Shown: piece by piece, positions 25,155 through 35,151 of the stretch
Position numbering within the stretch: the stretch's first letter is position 1
Layout of the letters: every line of letters starts with the position of its first letter
From: Sipunculus nudus
Lineage: Eukaryota > Annelida > Sipuncula > Golfingiida > Sipunculidae
Assembly: GCA_026874595.1 (NCBI GenBank)
Contig: CM049319.1
Coordinates: forward strand, 57,484,917 to 57,548,916
DNA: 64,000 nucleotides
Reading direction: 5' to 3'
Translations under genes and position numbers: made by a program
The notes under the pieces: model-generated
What the model was told of the DNA's origin: nothing
The model's database searches: none
Seen by the model: the letters and a program-made list of their open reading frames with translations, nothing else

Positions 25155-25400
25155 CATGTGACCTGTGACATCCAGGTTTTAATTTATGCAAAACAAGAGC
25201 CTCCACAAGGGGTTTTGAGAAACTGGGAGAAATAAACCTGTCAAGGTTCCAGAGGTGTAGGGATGAGGCTAAATTTCTCAAAAGACAGCATTCAGGTGAC
25301 AATCTGTCTGAGGAAATAGTTTTGTGGCAAGTTAGGGGTCTCAAAAGTTTAGGGTGGAATAATACTTTTTTTAACCATGCTCAAATCCTCAAATTATAGC
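25155..25400 (+). repeat. Dispersed repeat family R1, copy 3
   Basis: Matches 2366-2605 in order and orientation: ACCTGTGACATCCAGG, AAACTGGGAGAAATAAAC, AAAGACAGCATTCAG, GACAATCTGTC, TCAAATTATAG. Ends are approximate. The minus-strand open frame through it is not considered a gene. Confidence 0.6.
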
Positions 25401-28400
25401 AGGATTATATAAATTTCTGAAATGTCTTTCTTCCTTTATATTAATATTTTTCTTTCTCCAGTTCTAGACACTGAAATCTGACTGGCTGCATTTTTCTTAA
25501 AGGTTCTTTAATTAATAAAATCAATATATTCTCAACAATATTTCACACTTAAAATATTATGGTGATCCATGCAGGTCACCTCAATAATTTAACTGACTGC
25601 TGTTTTGGTGTTATTTCCTAACCCTCGAGAAAATTTCATTAGAATCCATTTTTTACTTTTTGAATAAAATTGCACACAGACCAACCAACCAACCAACACA
25701 AAAACACGATACATGATAGTCGAGGTATAACAATCAAAATACTTAATTAACCAACACCAGCTGCAATTTACTACGAAGATGAGATGGTATAAAGATAATA
25801 ACAAAGAGAAACCATAGATGGATTCTCCGGCCAACATACTTAGAGAAGACCCAGATATTACCCCTGACAGCCATTTGTTAGATATGGGGACATGCCTGGG
25901 TTAGGTGCATGACCCTGTGCACCTGACCTTTCTACATGGTCAGCTGGTATAATATATGATCCCTTATCCAACTGTTCATACAAATAATGACTGGTTCCTC
26001 AGGAGCTCCAGTGCTTCATCTACAGACCTTTGTACAGAAAACAGGCAGAGTCCACCAGTAATTGGATTTAACTACATTTATAATTAAAGGGTGTCTTCAT
26101 CACTTTTTCATTAAATTTGATGAAATGAATAGGACTGACAGACTAAAATATTAACTGAAAATAGTGGAGACAAGAATGTATACAACTCACAGGCTCTAGC
26201 TGATTTTAAACAGGAATGATTTCTACAGGTGTTAAATGAATGTAATCCATATCTCTAAATAATAAATTTTTAATTAGAATTTGCTGACTTTTTTAATTAA
26301 TAATGAAATGACTGAGTTCTCTTATAAAGTGTAAATATAATAATCTAATATACATCTCTAAGTGCATGCTTATACATAAATTTATTAAAACAGTTGAGTC
26401 ATAATTAAGTGAAGGCCAGTTAGCCGTGCCAGGGCGTTATATTTTGTTTGCTACTAAAATGTGTAAATAATTTGTGATTAAGTGCACCGATACACATAGC
26501 TCCATGTTGAGGGCCAGGGTGGTAAATCTCTGTCAGAGGCAACAACTAATTCTTAACCATTTCATGGACTGGGCCAGTCTACAAGGACTGCTGACGCACT
26601 ATGACTAATGACGTCTATCATATAATTCTGGATGATGGCAGCACATTTACAAAATTGCCAGTCACAATTTAATATTTATATTGTGACAGTGAGGAACACA
26701 CCCTCTCATGTAATTTGTTTATAAAAAGAGATAAATAACATTTAAAACCTAGCCCTTTATTAACTGTACATACGGCAAACCATGATTATCTACTTAAGAG
26801 AAAAAAAGTACAATTTAATAAATCCTTCACTGGTCTGTGCCATATCTGCAACTGAACTCCATCAACAATAATGCATGGAGTATATGATCTTATTTTGTTT
26901 GTATATTAACTGAAGCAGTATACATAGGCATCAGACAAGATTATGTATGCAGAATACATAAGTACACTACAGTGGTACACAATAAGTGGCATACTGGACT
27001 ATATCTGCCCCGGCAACCTTCAATGACTGACCTTTATATTTATGCAGGGTCCTACTGGTATTCAAGTGTCCCCTCCAATGACCAACCCTCTGTTTATAAA
27101 CATACGAATTGCCTTGAGGGAGAAGAGAGGCATACTGAACATGGCCGTATTCCAATACCCATTCTCACAAGCAGAATCTGAATTGCAGACCTATAAGGGC
27201 TTCCTAGGCATGTAATGGAGTGGGCCTGTGAATCGTGATGACCCTAAGAACTGATTCAATTAAAGTTAATCCAAAAGAATCAACTCAGAGGTTAGTAATC
27301 GATAACATTTAAATTGAGGGCTTGCATTTCCATGCATTGATTCTCCAATGCATTGCTACACCCCTTCAATAGGGAGCATAGTGTGGTCAGTTTTAATTTT
27401 TTTCTTTTGTTTGCAAGGGTTTTATTTGCAATGTTCATGAATGGAAACAAATCATTTTAAAAATGAAACCTTTGCGATTAATACACCTCACCCACTCATC
27501 TGCTTAATTAAGGGGTAATTAGCACGGAAGATCAGGACATGTACCCTCAACCCTGCAGTCCTGGGTCCAGTGTGCACACTAACCATTACATCATGACTTT
27601 CCAGCCTAAACCTCACCGACTGCATTAAATGCTGAGTTTTAAAAACATGAAAAAAAACTGGGTACTTATGGGTGGGAAGGCCTGGCCCCCTTGGATAAAG
27701 TTAAAAGGCACACATGAATCCAATCAGTCTTTCTTTATGATGACAGGTCCCATGAAACCCTATACTCCTGTCAATGTCACATTGTATCCCAACTCCAAAC
27801 ATCACTGAATGGCAGGGCAAGGACGGGAGAAAAGTGGTTTTTTTTGCCTATTTTTGCTCTCCACCTTCTGAAACTTGAGCTCTGTTAATTTACTGTACCA
27901 CAGCTAAGGTGAGCAAATTTTAAACACAGAAGGGTTTTCCCTTACTACAGCTCTAAACAATGTTAATGCTGATACCCTCACTTTGAAGAGGTCACAAGAA
28001 AGTGATGCAAACTTTTTGCTTCCACCAGTAGGATATGCGCTTATCCCGAATTGTGTGTGTGTTTGTTTGTGTGTTTGTTCACAACATAACTCACATAATC
28101 ATGAAAGAAAATCAGAGCATTTCAGGAAAGGGCCAATGAAGAATCATTTAGATTTTGGTGTGGGTCGGGCACATGATCTGAATTAAGGAACAACAACAAT
28201 GAATATTCACAAGTATACAGTCACCTATGCATGAATGAAACTTTGAATGTGGGCTGTCTGAATAAATGCAAACAAGATTTTTTAGCATCCCACAATGAAC
28301 CCCCAACATAGCAAAGGCTTGCATTTCTTATAATGTAGATTCCTAGTTGTGTTCTGTTTCATTAATACCTCAGTCACGAGGTATGACCATATCAGTGTCG

Positions 28401-29352
28401 GGCAGCTCGTTACCTGATTGATTGGCAGCTTTCCTAGATTTGATGAAATTTGTTGGATGGTTAGGGTTATTACCACAGGTCCAATACATTAAATTCTGCA
28501 GGAAATCAGGATCACCCTAGTATTTTAAGGATTCTACCACAAGAAGATGGGGCAATTTATTTATTCAAAACAGTAGGACCGAGCCCTACACTGGTATTAG
28601 GAAAGCCTCTGATCTGGAAAGCAGAACTAACCTGTGTTCCAACCATTGAAATGGTGGACCATGACACGCATTCTTTTTGAGAAGTACAAATTACAGCTTG
28701 ATAAGGATTTTGACAAAAATATATACAAATATGGTCTCTCACAATTTTTATTTAAAATTGAAATTAAAATAATCAGGTTTATATCAGTTCTGAGTGAACA
28801 ACAAACTTTTACTGATAATCAACCATGCAAGTACAAAAATTTCCAACATTTAACTATATCCATGACATGAGTACAAGAAGGGTGAGTGGCGTAAAAGACA
28901 CACAAGGCTGTATGTCATAAAAAATATCTCCATCAAGTGACAGATCCAGGTCATTAACTAATGCAGAAAGGTCAGCTGGTACATGCCAGCAGATTTAGAC
29001 CTCTAGTGACATATTTATAACTTCACCTCATCTCTCACTGCAACATAATAGAGTCATGATTAAACTCATATTCATAAAAATCAAGAAATAAAACTGGTCC
29101 TTTAAATCTTCTACAAACCAGCAGATTAAGACCTCTTGTAACATACTTATAACTTTACCTCACCTCTCACTGCATCATAATGATAAACCTTTTATTAAAC
29201 AAGCAGAAATAAAGGATAACATCAGATCCCCCAATCTGGATTGTATGTGAAAATAGAAAGTTAACAAGGATTTGTTGAAGGGAAAGGGGGGAATATGATT
29301 TTCATCCGCTTGACTTGCATAAAATATGTATTAAATACTTTTTATTTATAAT
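25401..29352. other. Gene-poor AT-rich stretch
   Basis: No gene was supported. Minor items: (CCAA)n at about 25682-25697, a GTGTTTGTTTGT tract at about 28052-28078, and on the minus strand at 27520-27605 a weak tRNA-like pattern (TAATGGTTAGTGTGC then GGGTTGAGGGT) that may be an old SINE head. The 26410-26690 stretch has homeobox-type TAAT words but cannot be assigned. Confidence 0.4.
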
Positions 29353-29764
29353 GATTTTTTTTGGTGGAGATAACTGCCTCCATTTGTTAATGCTGACCCA
29401 TCTAATTCTTGAGCTAAGTATTTACATCTGCAGAGTTCCATTTCAGTTTGGGACTACATAACAGGGCAGCAGCACTCACTTCCTGTCGTAGTTATTTTAT
29501 ATACTTATAGTCACCCAGGCCTGGTGTCACTGCACCTGCAGGTCCTGGATTGGTAATGACCCCTACTGCTGGGTCATAACACCAAGTAACCTCCCAAAGA
29601 TGCACTCTTTTGTAAGTGATACATGGTTGTGGGGCACAGCTTTTCCACTGACCCTACAGATAGCTCACCCTTCATGGAGGCTGACTGAAAATCTCTACAC
29701 TTCTCAGCTTGAACTGACACCCTCCCGGCTTTGAGTCTTATGTAATACCCCAGAGCCACAGAAG
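29353..29764 (-). mobile_element. tRNA-derived SINE, diverged copy
   Basis: Homologous along its whole length and in the same orientation to 38429-38853. Shared blocks are GGTGGAG(A/G)TAAC near the tail, TTACATCTGCAGAGTT(C/T), TGCTGGGTCATAACACCAAG, GTGATACATGG(T/C)TGTGGGGCACAGC and CTCCCGGCTTTGAGTC. The tRNA-like head is at the right and the A-rich tail (T run on this strand) at the left. The B box is more eroded here than in the other copy and no target duplication was found, so this copy is older. Confidence 0.75.
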
Positions 29765-30690
29765 CTTAAATCTCCATGATGTATTATCACAGATTAACCT
29801 ACAAACACATTCCTGACCATTTTTAATGCTATTTTTTTTATAATAAGTAATAGATAAAGGAAGCATGGAAGCTAGTATGTTCAGGAAATCAAGCCCAAAA
29901 CTGCTCTCCAACAACGACTCTTGTTTTATAAGGGTTTCCTGTTAATATACTTAAGGATATACAGTACATGATAACTTTGAAACCTTCAGGTTCCGTAGAA
30001 ATCAAAAGCATTATAACAGTGTAGTATGTTTAGAGACCTTGAGCTGGACCTCCAATGCCATATCCACTCGACTGTGTCATCTCTCAAAAACATATCACTG
30101 ACAGCTGACCTCAGAGCCCTCCTTTGACACAGAAAGTGTCCGGGGCTTTAGCCTTTCACAGCAACAGGTGCTGGATGAACTGAGACAGGCAGTAATTTTG
30201 TCTTATCAGCACAGCTTATAAACAACGGGTATCACAGCACAGGACATGCCCAATGCTGGCTTTTTAAGTGACAGCAGAGGAGGTGGTGACACTGTCAGAT
30301 CTGGTACAAAGAGACATGCAGTTAAAGCTCCCAGACACCTGACATCTATAAGGAAAACAACATACCATACATACATGTTACTCAACCTCTCATATCTGGC
30401 CTAGGCCCACTGTTTGCAAAGACAAAGAAAGAAAGAGAAAAGGAGGGAGAGAGAGGGAGAGAGAAAGAGATTGGGAAAGGGGGCCGAGGGTTAAAGGATG
30501 AATCCCTGATTACCAAGCTTTGTTATTTATTATACAGTTTGTTAGTTGGTTACTTGGTTTGTTTGTTAGCAACTTTACCTGATGGAGTTCATACATGTAA
30601 TCTGTGACTTCTTTTCTTGTTTGGAAAGTTTCATTAAATGTCTGTGAAAAAAATAATTACCATCACTGTTGTCTTAGAACTAGATTAGAT
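29765..30690. other. Noncoding stretch with purine tract
   Basis: No gene was supported. The top strand is almost pure purine at 30418-30489 (AAAG, GGGAGAGA units), which could form triplex-type structures. The 30040-30330 segment is less AT-rich but unassigned. Confidence 0.4.
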
Positions 30691-31003
30691 GTGTCGGAAC
30701 GACACGAATGCCCCTGCCTTGGGCAAATTAGAAACATTTGTAAAATTTGGAAAATTTTTTAAGTTCAGGAGGTGTCATATGGTCAAAAATAGGTCAACAA
30801 GGGGAAAATGCAAACTCGATCTGTAACGGGTCATTATCAAGCAACACACCAAAAATCATGCCAGTATATGCAGGCATTGTGAAAAAAAGTCCATACATGT
30901 TCATTTTTCATAAAATCTTCTGTCTTTCATGAAATTTTCTATGTTTAGGAGCCGTAAAACAATCAAAAGTAGGTCAACTGGGATGAAACGCAAACTCGAT
31001 CTG

Positions 31004-31188
31004 TGTTGTGACCTGTATGAACTCATTTCTATGCAGTCATTGTAGTTTTTTGTTTCTTGTGCATGTGTAGTAGTAGTAGTTTTTGTTTCTTTCTTTGTAG
31101 GTCATATGTTCAGTTTTCTGATGATTAAAGCCTACACTAGGGTTCAAGAGTGAATTTGAGCTATCCTTGTTACTTCTCAATCACCACA
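31004..31188 (+). repeat. 5' LTR (185 bp)
   Basis: Starts TGTTGTGACC and ends CAATCACCACA. It includes a (TAG)n stretch at about 31067-31079 and an ATTAAA polyadenylation-like signal at 31124-31129. The segment 31115-31129 is the exact reverse complement of the sequence just downstream of the LTR. Confidence 0.95.
31115..31129 (+). promoter_or_regulatory. Candidate self-primer segment in LTR
   Basis: TTTCTGATGATTAAA here is the perfect reverse complement of 31190-31204. If transcription starts at or just before this point, the RNA 5' end could fold onto the primer-binding region, as the first bases of Tf1 mRNA do in fission yeast. No clear TATA box was seen upstream. Confidence 0.6.
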
Positions 31189-31189
31189 A

Positions 31190-31204
31190 TTTAATCATCA
31201 GAAA
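31190..31204 (+). promoter_or_regulatory. Candidate primer-binding site (self-priming type)
   Basis: TTTAATCATCAGAAA begins one base after the LTR end, the normal place for a primer-binding site. It lacks the TGG that would pair with the CCA end of a tRNA, and it pairs 15 of 15 with the LTR segment 31115-31129. Its last base is the A of the Gag-Pol start codon, so there is essentially no leader between LTR and ORF. Confidence 0.7.
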
Positions 31205-34200
31205 TGGAACGCCTGCTACGTCCTCAAGTGTTTGAAATCGACCCGTCTCACCCAGAAGCAGCCAAACGATGGACCCACTTTTACAGAACTTTTGAAAACT
31301 TTATTGGGGTCATTAAACCCGAAAAGGGGACAGACATCGAAATCATGAAACTCAAAACTCTTATAAACTATATATCTGCTGACGTGTTTGATTTTATTGC
31401 TGAGGCTGAAACATATACTGCCGCAATAAAAATGCTTAACACCCTATACGTGAAACCTAAAAATGAGGTATTTGCACGTCATGTTCTTGCCACTAGACGC
31501 CAGGAGGCTACTGAAAGCCTTGATGCATATATGCAAGTTCTGAAGTCACTGAGTAAAGAATGTAATTTTCAGGCCGTTGATGCAGATCAAAACCGGAATG
31601 ACTATATTCGTGATGCCTTCATTAATGGACTACAGTCTAATTCCATACGCCAAAGGCTTCTAGAGAACACAACTCTGACACTGCAGACTGCTTTTGATCA
31701 AGCCAGATCACTTGAGAGTGCTCAAAAACAAAGTGCAACTTATCACTCGTCCTCTTACATGCTGAATGCCGCCACAAACAAACCACTTAGCACAGGCAAG
31801 GAAAGTTCTTTGTTTCCAGATGAATGTGATTCCCGTCCTAGTGACAATCTAATGGCAGCGGCCACAAACAAATCTAGCTGTTTTTTCTGTGGAAACCCAC
31901 GGTATCCTCGGAGTAGGTGCCCTGCTCGAGATGAGGTATGCCATCGATGTCAAAAGAAGGGGCATTTCTCAAAAGTTTGCAGGTCTGCACCAAGTAAGAA
32001 TGCGTCAGCTATTGTCCCTTCTACACTTGCAACAGTCACTGCTACAACTGGAACAAGTAATTTACAGAGAACACTTGTTAAGTGTAAACTAAACGGTCAG
32101 TATGAAACTGTTGTTTTGCTAGATACAGGAAGCTCTGACAGCTATATAGACACTGAGCTGGTGAAACAACTGAACATTGACTTAATACCTTGCCTCAGCA
32201 AAGTGAAAATGGCTGACTCCTCACTCAATGTAGATATTGAAGGTTACTGCTATGTTACCGTTAGTTTGCTAGGGCAGGAGTATACTCAAGTGAAGCTCCT
32301 AGTTCTTAAATCTCTCTGTGCTCCAGTGCTGCTAGGCCATGACTTTCTTGGACAACACTCCTCCTTAGAAGTTGCGTTCGGAGGATCAAGGCCCCCACTC
32401 AGGTTGAACTCTGTCACCCCTGCTTCTGTGAGTGCACCACCACTTTTTAAACACCTCACAGCTGACTGCCACCCAATAGCTGTGAAGTCTAGACGCTTCT
32501 CAGAGGAGGACCGCAACTTCATCCGTCAGGAAGTAAATAGGTTGCTAGAACACAAAATCATTGAACACAGTGAGTCACCCTGGAGAGCCCAAGTTTTGGT
32601 TACCAAGGATGAGAGACACAAAAAAAGGATGGTGGTTGATTATTCCCAGACTATCAATCGTTTCACTCAACTTGACGCATACCCCCTTCCGAGAATCGAT
32701 GAAATGATTGAAAATATCGCTCAGTTCCGCATCTTCACTACCCTGGACTTGAAGAGCGCCTACCACCAAGTACCTATCCTTGAACAAGAGAAACATTTCA
32801 CTGGTTTTGAAGCCGACGGGAAACTCTATCAGTTCACTCGCATTCCATTTGGTGTGACAAACGGTGTGGCTGCGTTTCAGCGGACGATAGATAATATAAT
32901 CGCAGAAAACAAGCTTTGCGGAACCTACGCTTATGTTGACAATGTAACTGTTTGTGGCATGAATCAGCAAGAACATGACGACAATCTCCAGAAATTCTTG
33001 CAAGTAGCAAATCAAAAGAAGCTAGAATTCAATGAAACAAAGACTGTATATTCTACAGAAACACTGAACATTCTAGGCTACACAGTCTCACATGGCAGTT
33101 ACAGACCTGACCCAGAACGTTTAAGACCATTGCTTGAGCTTCCTCTTCCCCAAACAAAAAAGGAACTTGAGAGAGTATTGGGTATGTTCTCTTACTATGC
33201 TCAGTGGATCCAAAACTTCTCCACTAAAGTGCATCCACTGGTCTCGTCTCAGTCATTCCCTCTAGCCAAGGAAGCTGTTGAAGCATTCAGAGCCCTGAAA
33301 CAGGACATAAGCTCAGCAGTAGTAGTAACAGTTGATAGGGATGTTCCCTTAGTCGTAGAGACAGATGCCTCTGAGTTTGCGATTGCTGCTACTCTCAATC
33401 AAAATGGTAGACCTGTTGCCTTTTTCTCACGAACACTGAATGCCTCTGAACGCCGCCATCCAGCTGTAGAAAAGGAGGCATACGCTATCGTGGAAGCACT
33501 GAGAAAGTGGAAACACTACCTGCTTGGAAATCATTTCCAATTAGTGACTGATCAGAGATCTGTCAGTTTTATGTTTGACAAACAGAACAGAGGAAAGATC
33601 AAGAATGAAAAGCTCCAAAGGTGGCGCATTGAACTCGCAAGCTACAGTTATGACATTGTGTACAGATCAGGAGAGAAGAATGTAGCACCTGATACTTTCT
33701 CTCGCATTCAGTGCTCCATGGTTACAAGTGATGAGAAAACATTGAAACATCTCCACGAGTCTCTGTGTCATCCAGGAGTGACTAGAATGATTCATTTTGT
33801 GAAATGCCGTAACCTCCCCTACTCAGTTGATGACATTCGCAAGTTGTGTAGTTCTTGCCCTGTTTGTGCTGAGCTTAAACCTCGATATCAGAAGTTTCAA
33901 GGCAAACTGGTAAAGGCCACCCAACCACTGGAGCGACTCAACATAGACTTCAAGGGCCCTTTGCCCTCCAGCACGAAAAACCGCTATCTGTTAGTAGTCA
34001 TTGATGAGTACTCACGTTTTCCTTGGGCCTATCCATGTCCTAATGTTGATGCTGACTCTGTTATTAAGTGTCTTACATCTCTCTTTTCCACTTTTGGATT
34101 GCCAGCATATATTCACTCTGACAGAGGAACTGCATTCATGTCATCAGAACTAACAAACTTCCTGCATAGTCGAGGTGTGGCCACTAGCCGTACAACTGCT

Positions 34201-34818
34201 TACAATCCGCAGGGAAATGGGCAGACTGAAAGGTACAATGGTGTTATCTGGAAAGCTGTCAATCTTGCTCTCAGGTCCCATAACCTTCCTGTCGCAGCTT
34301 GGGAACATATGCTTCCAGATGTCTTACATTCTCTGAGATCCCTGCTGTGTACCGCAACCAATGCAACTCCACATGAGAGAATGTTCGGGCATCAACGCCG
34401 TTCAGTAAGTGGTTCTTCTGTTCCGACCTGGCTGACCAAACCTGGGAAGGTGCTACTACGTCGTCATGTTCGGGCTAGCAAATATGAACCTCTAGTAGAA
34501 GAGGTTGACCTACTGCAGGCTGCTAATCCAGCTTACGCCCATGTTCGTTTACCTGATGGGCGTGAAACTACCGTTTCTGTGAGACACCTGGCACCTAGGG
34601 GCGACCCGAGTCCATCCACTGTTGGAAATGAAGAATCTGCTCTTCCTGATGTAACAGACAGGGACCATGAATCTGCAAACAAAGATGCTGTCACACCAAG
34701 TGCCCCTGTTACAGCTCAGCCAGAGACACTCACTCCTTTTCTACAGACCGAGCAATCTGTAAACTTCCCTGCGGACTCTGTCCCTGCCAGATGCACTCGC
34801 TCTGGACGAGAATACTAA
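31204..34818 (+). CDS. Gag-Pol polyprotein of LTR retrotransposon
   Basis: One uninterrupted frame makes structural and replication proteins. Residues 20-180 look like retrotransposon Gag. Two zinc knuckles follow: the first (C226, C229, Y234, C239) has Tyr where His is expected, and the second (C246, C249, H254, C259) is canonical. The aspartic protease motif is LLDTGSS with D307. Reverse transcriptase spans about 430-690, with D515 in TTLDLKSAYHQ and an active-site box YVDN (D579, N580) instead of the usual YxDD. RNase H (about 715-835) keeps DASE, VEKEAYA, TDQ and APD. Integrase has an H-H-C-C finger (about 850-890) and a core with D915, D973 and E1009, an exact D-X35-E spacing. Gag and Pol are fused without frameshift or stop. 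Domain order PR-RT-RH-IN is standard gypsy. The start ATG abuts the primer-binding region. Confidence 0.95.
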   Translation: MERLLRPQVFEIDPSHPEAAKRWTHFYRTFENFIGVIKPEKGTDIEIMKLKTLINYISADVFDFIAEAETYTAAIKMLNTLYVKPKNEVFARHVLATRRQEATESLDAYMQVLKSLSKECNFQAVDADQNRNDYIRDAFINGLQSNSIRQRLLENTTLTLQTAFDQARSLESAQKQSATYHSSSYMLNAATNKPLSTGKESSLFPDECDSRPSDNLMAAATNKSSCFFCGNPRYPRSRCPARDEVCHRCQKKGHFSKVCRSAPSKNASAIVPSTLATVTATTGTSNLQRTLVKCKLNGQYETVVLLDTGSSDSYIDTELVKQLNIDLIPCLSKVKMADSSLNVDIEGYCYVTVSLLGQEYTQVKLLVLKSLCAPVLLGHDFLGQHSSLEVAFGGSRPPLRLNSVTPASVSAPPLFKHLTADCHPIAVKSRRFSEEDRNFIRQEVNRLLEHKIIEHSESPWRAQVLVTKDERHKKRMVVDYSQTINRFTQLDAYPLPRIDEMIENIAQFRIFTTLDLKSAYHQVPILEQEKHFTGFEADGKLYQFTRIPFGVTNGVAAFQRTIDNIIAENKLCGTYAYVDNVTVCGMNQQEHDDNLQKFLQVANQKKLEFNETKTVYSTETLNILGYTVSHGSYRPDPERLRPLLELPLPQTKKELERVLGMFSYYAQWIQNFSTKVHPLVSSQSFPLAKEAVEAFRALKQDISSAVVVTVDRDVPLVVETDASEFAIAATLNQNGRPVAFFSRTLNASERRHPAVEKEAYAIVEALRKWKHYLLGNHFQLVTDQRSVSFMFDKQNRGKIKNEKLQRWRIELASYSYDIVYRSGEKNVAPDTFSRIQCSMVTSDEKTLKHLHESLCHPGVTRMIHFVKCRNLPYSVDDIRKLCSSCPVCAELKPRYQKFQGKLVKATQPLERLNIDFKGPLPSSTKNRYLLVVIDEYSRFPWAYPCPNVDADSVIKCLTSLFSTFGLPAYIHSDRGTAFMSSELTNFLHSRGVATSRTTAYNPQGNGQTERYNGVIWKAVNLALRSHNLPVAAWEHMLPDVLHSLRSLLCTATNATPHERMFGHQRRSVSGSSVPTWLTKPGKVLLRRHVRASKYEPLVEEVDLLQAANPAYAHVRLPDGRETTVSVRHLAPRGDPSPSTVGNEESALPDVTDRDHESANKDAVTPSAPVTAQPETLTPFLQTEQSVNFPADSVPARCTRSGREY

Positions 34819-34954
34819 ATCTTACCCTACCGGTGCATTGCTCCGGCCCAGAATCTTAAAGATTAACTTTTAAGAATGTCCCTTACTGAACAGATTCTCA
34901 TTTGTCTTCAAGAAGTTAGTTTTAAATAACACGATCTGTGACCTTTTTCCACCC
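34819..34954 (+). other. 3' untranslated part of LTR element
   Basis: A short noncoding spacer between the Gag-Pol stop codon and the polypurine tract. No env or accessory frame is present. Confidence 0.7.
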
Positions 34955-34966
34955 AGAGGGGGAAAA
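34955..34966 (+). promoter_or_regulatory. Polypurine tract
   Basis: AGAGGGGGAAAA sits directly against the first base of the 3' LTR. It is the expected primer for plus-strand DNA synthesis. Confidence 0.9.
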
Positions 34967-35151
34967 TGTTGTGACCTGTATGAACTCATTTCTATGCAGT
35001 CATTGTAGTTTTTTGTTTCTTGTGCATGTGTAGTAGTAGTAGTTTTTGTTTCTTTCTTTGTAGGTCATATGTTCAGTTTTCTGATGATTAAAGCCTACAC
35101 TAGGGTTCAAGAGTGAATTTGAGCTATCCTTGTTACTTCTCAATCACCACA
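34967..35151 (+). repeat. 3' LTR (185 bp)
   Basis: Identical by eye to 31004-31188. The ATTAAA signal falls at about 35087-35092. It is followed by the ATCTG target duplication and then by the interrupted 180-bp repeat unit. Confidence 0.95.

Larger units (their letters stand above)
31004..35151 (+). mobile_element. Complete young Ty3/gypsy-type LTR retrotransposon
   Basis: The element is 4148 bp: a 185-bp 5' LTR, one 1204-codon Gag-Pol ORF, a purine tract and an identical 3' LTR. It is flanked by the 5-bp direct repeat ATCTG (30999-31003 and 35152-35156), inside a repeat unit that elsewhere reads CTCGATCTGTAACTGG. LTRs start TG and end CA. By eye the two LTRs have no difference, and the ORF is intact, so insertion is recent and the copy may be competent. 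No env-like ORF and no chromodomain motif were recognised. Confidence 0.93.

Noticed and set aside
26410-26690. Conserved developmental enhancer
   Set aside because: It has TAAT-rich words, but nothing in the single sequence supports conservation; a cross-species alignment would be needed.
32575-33015. A 146-codon minus-strand frame inside the Gag-Pol gene
   Set aside because: It is the shadow of the reverse transcriptase coding region.
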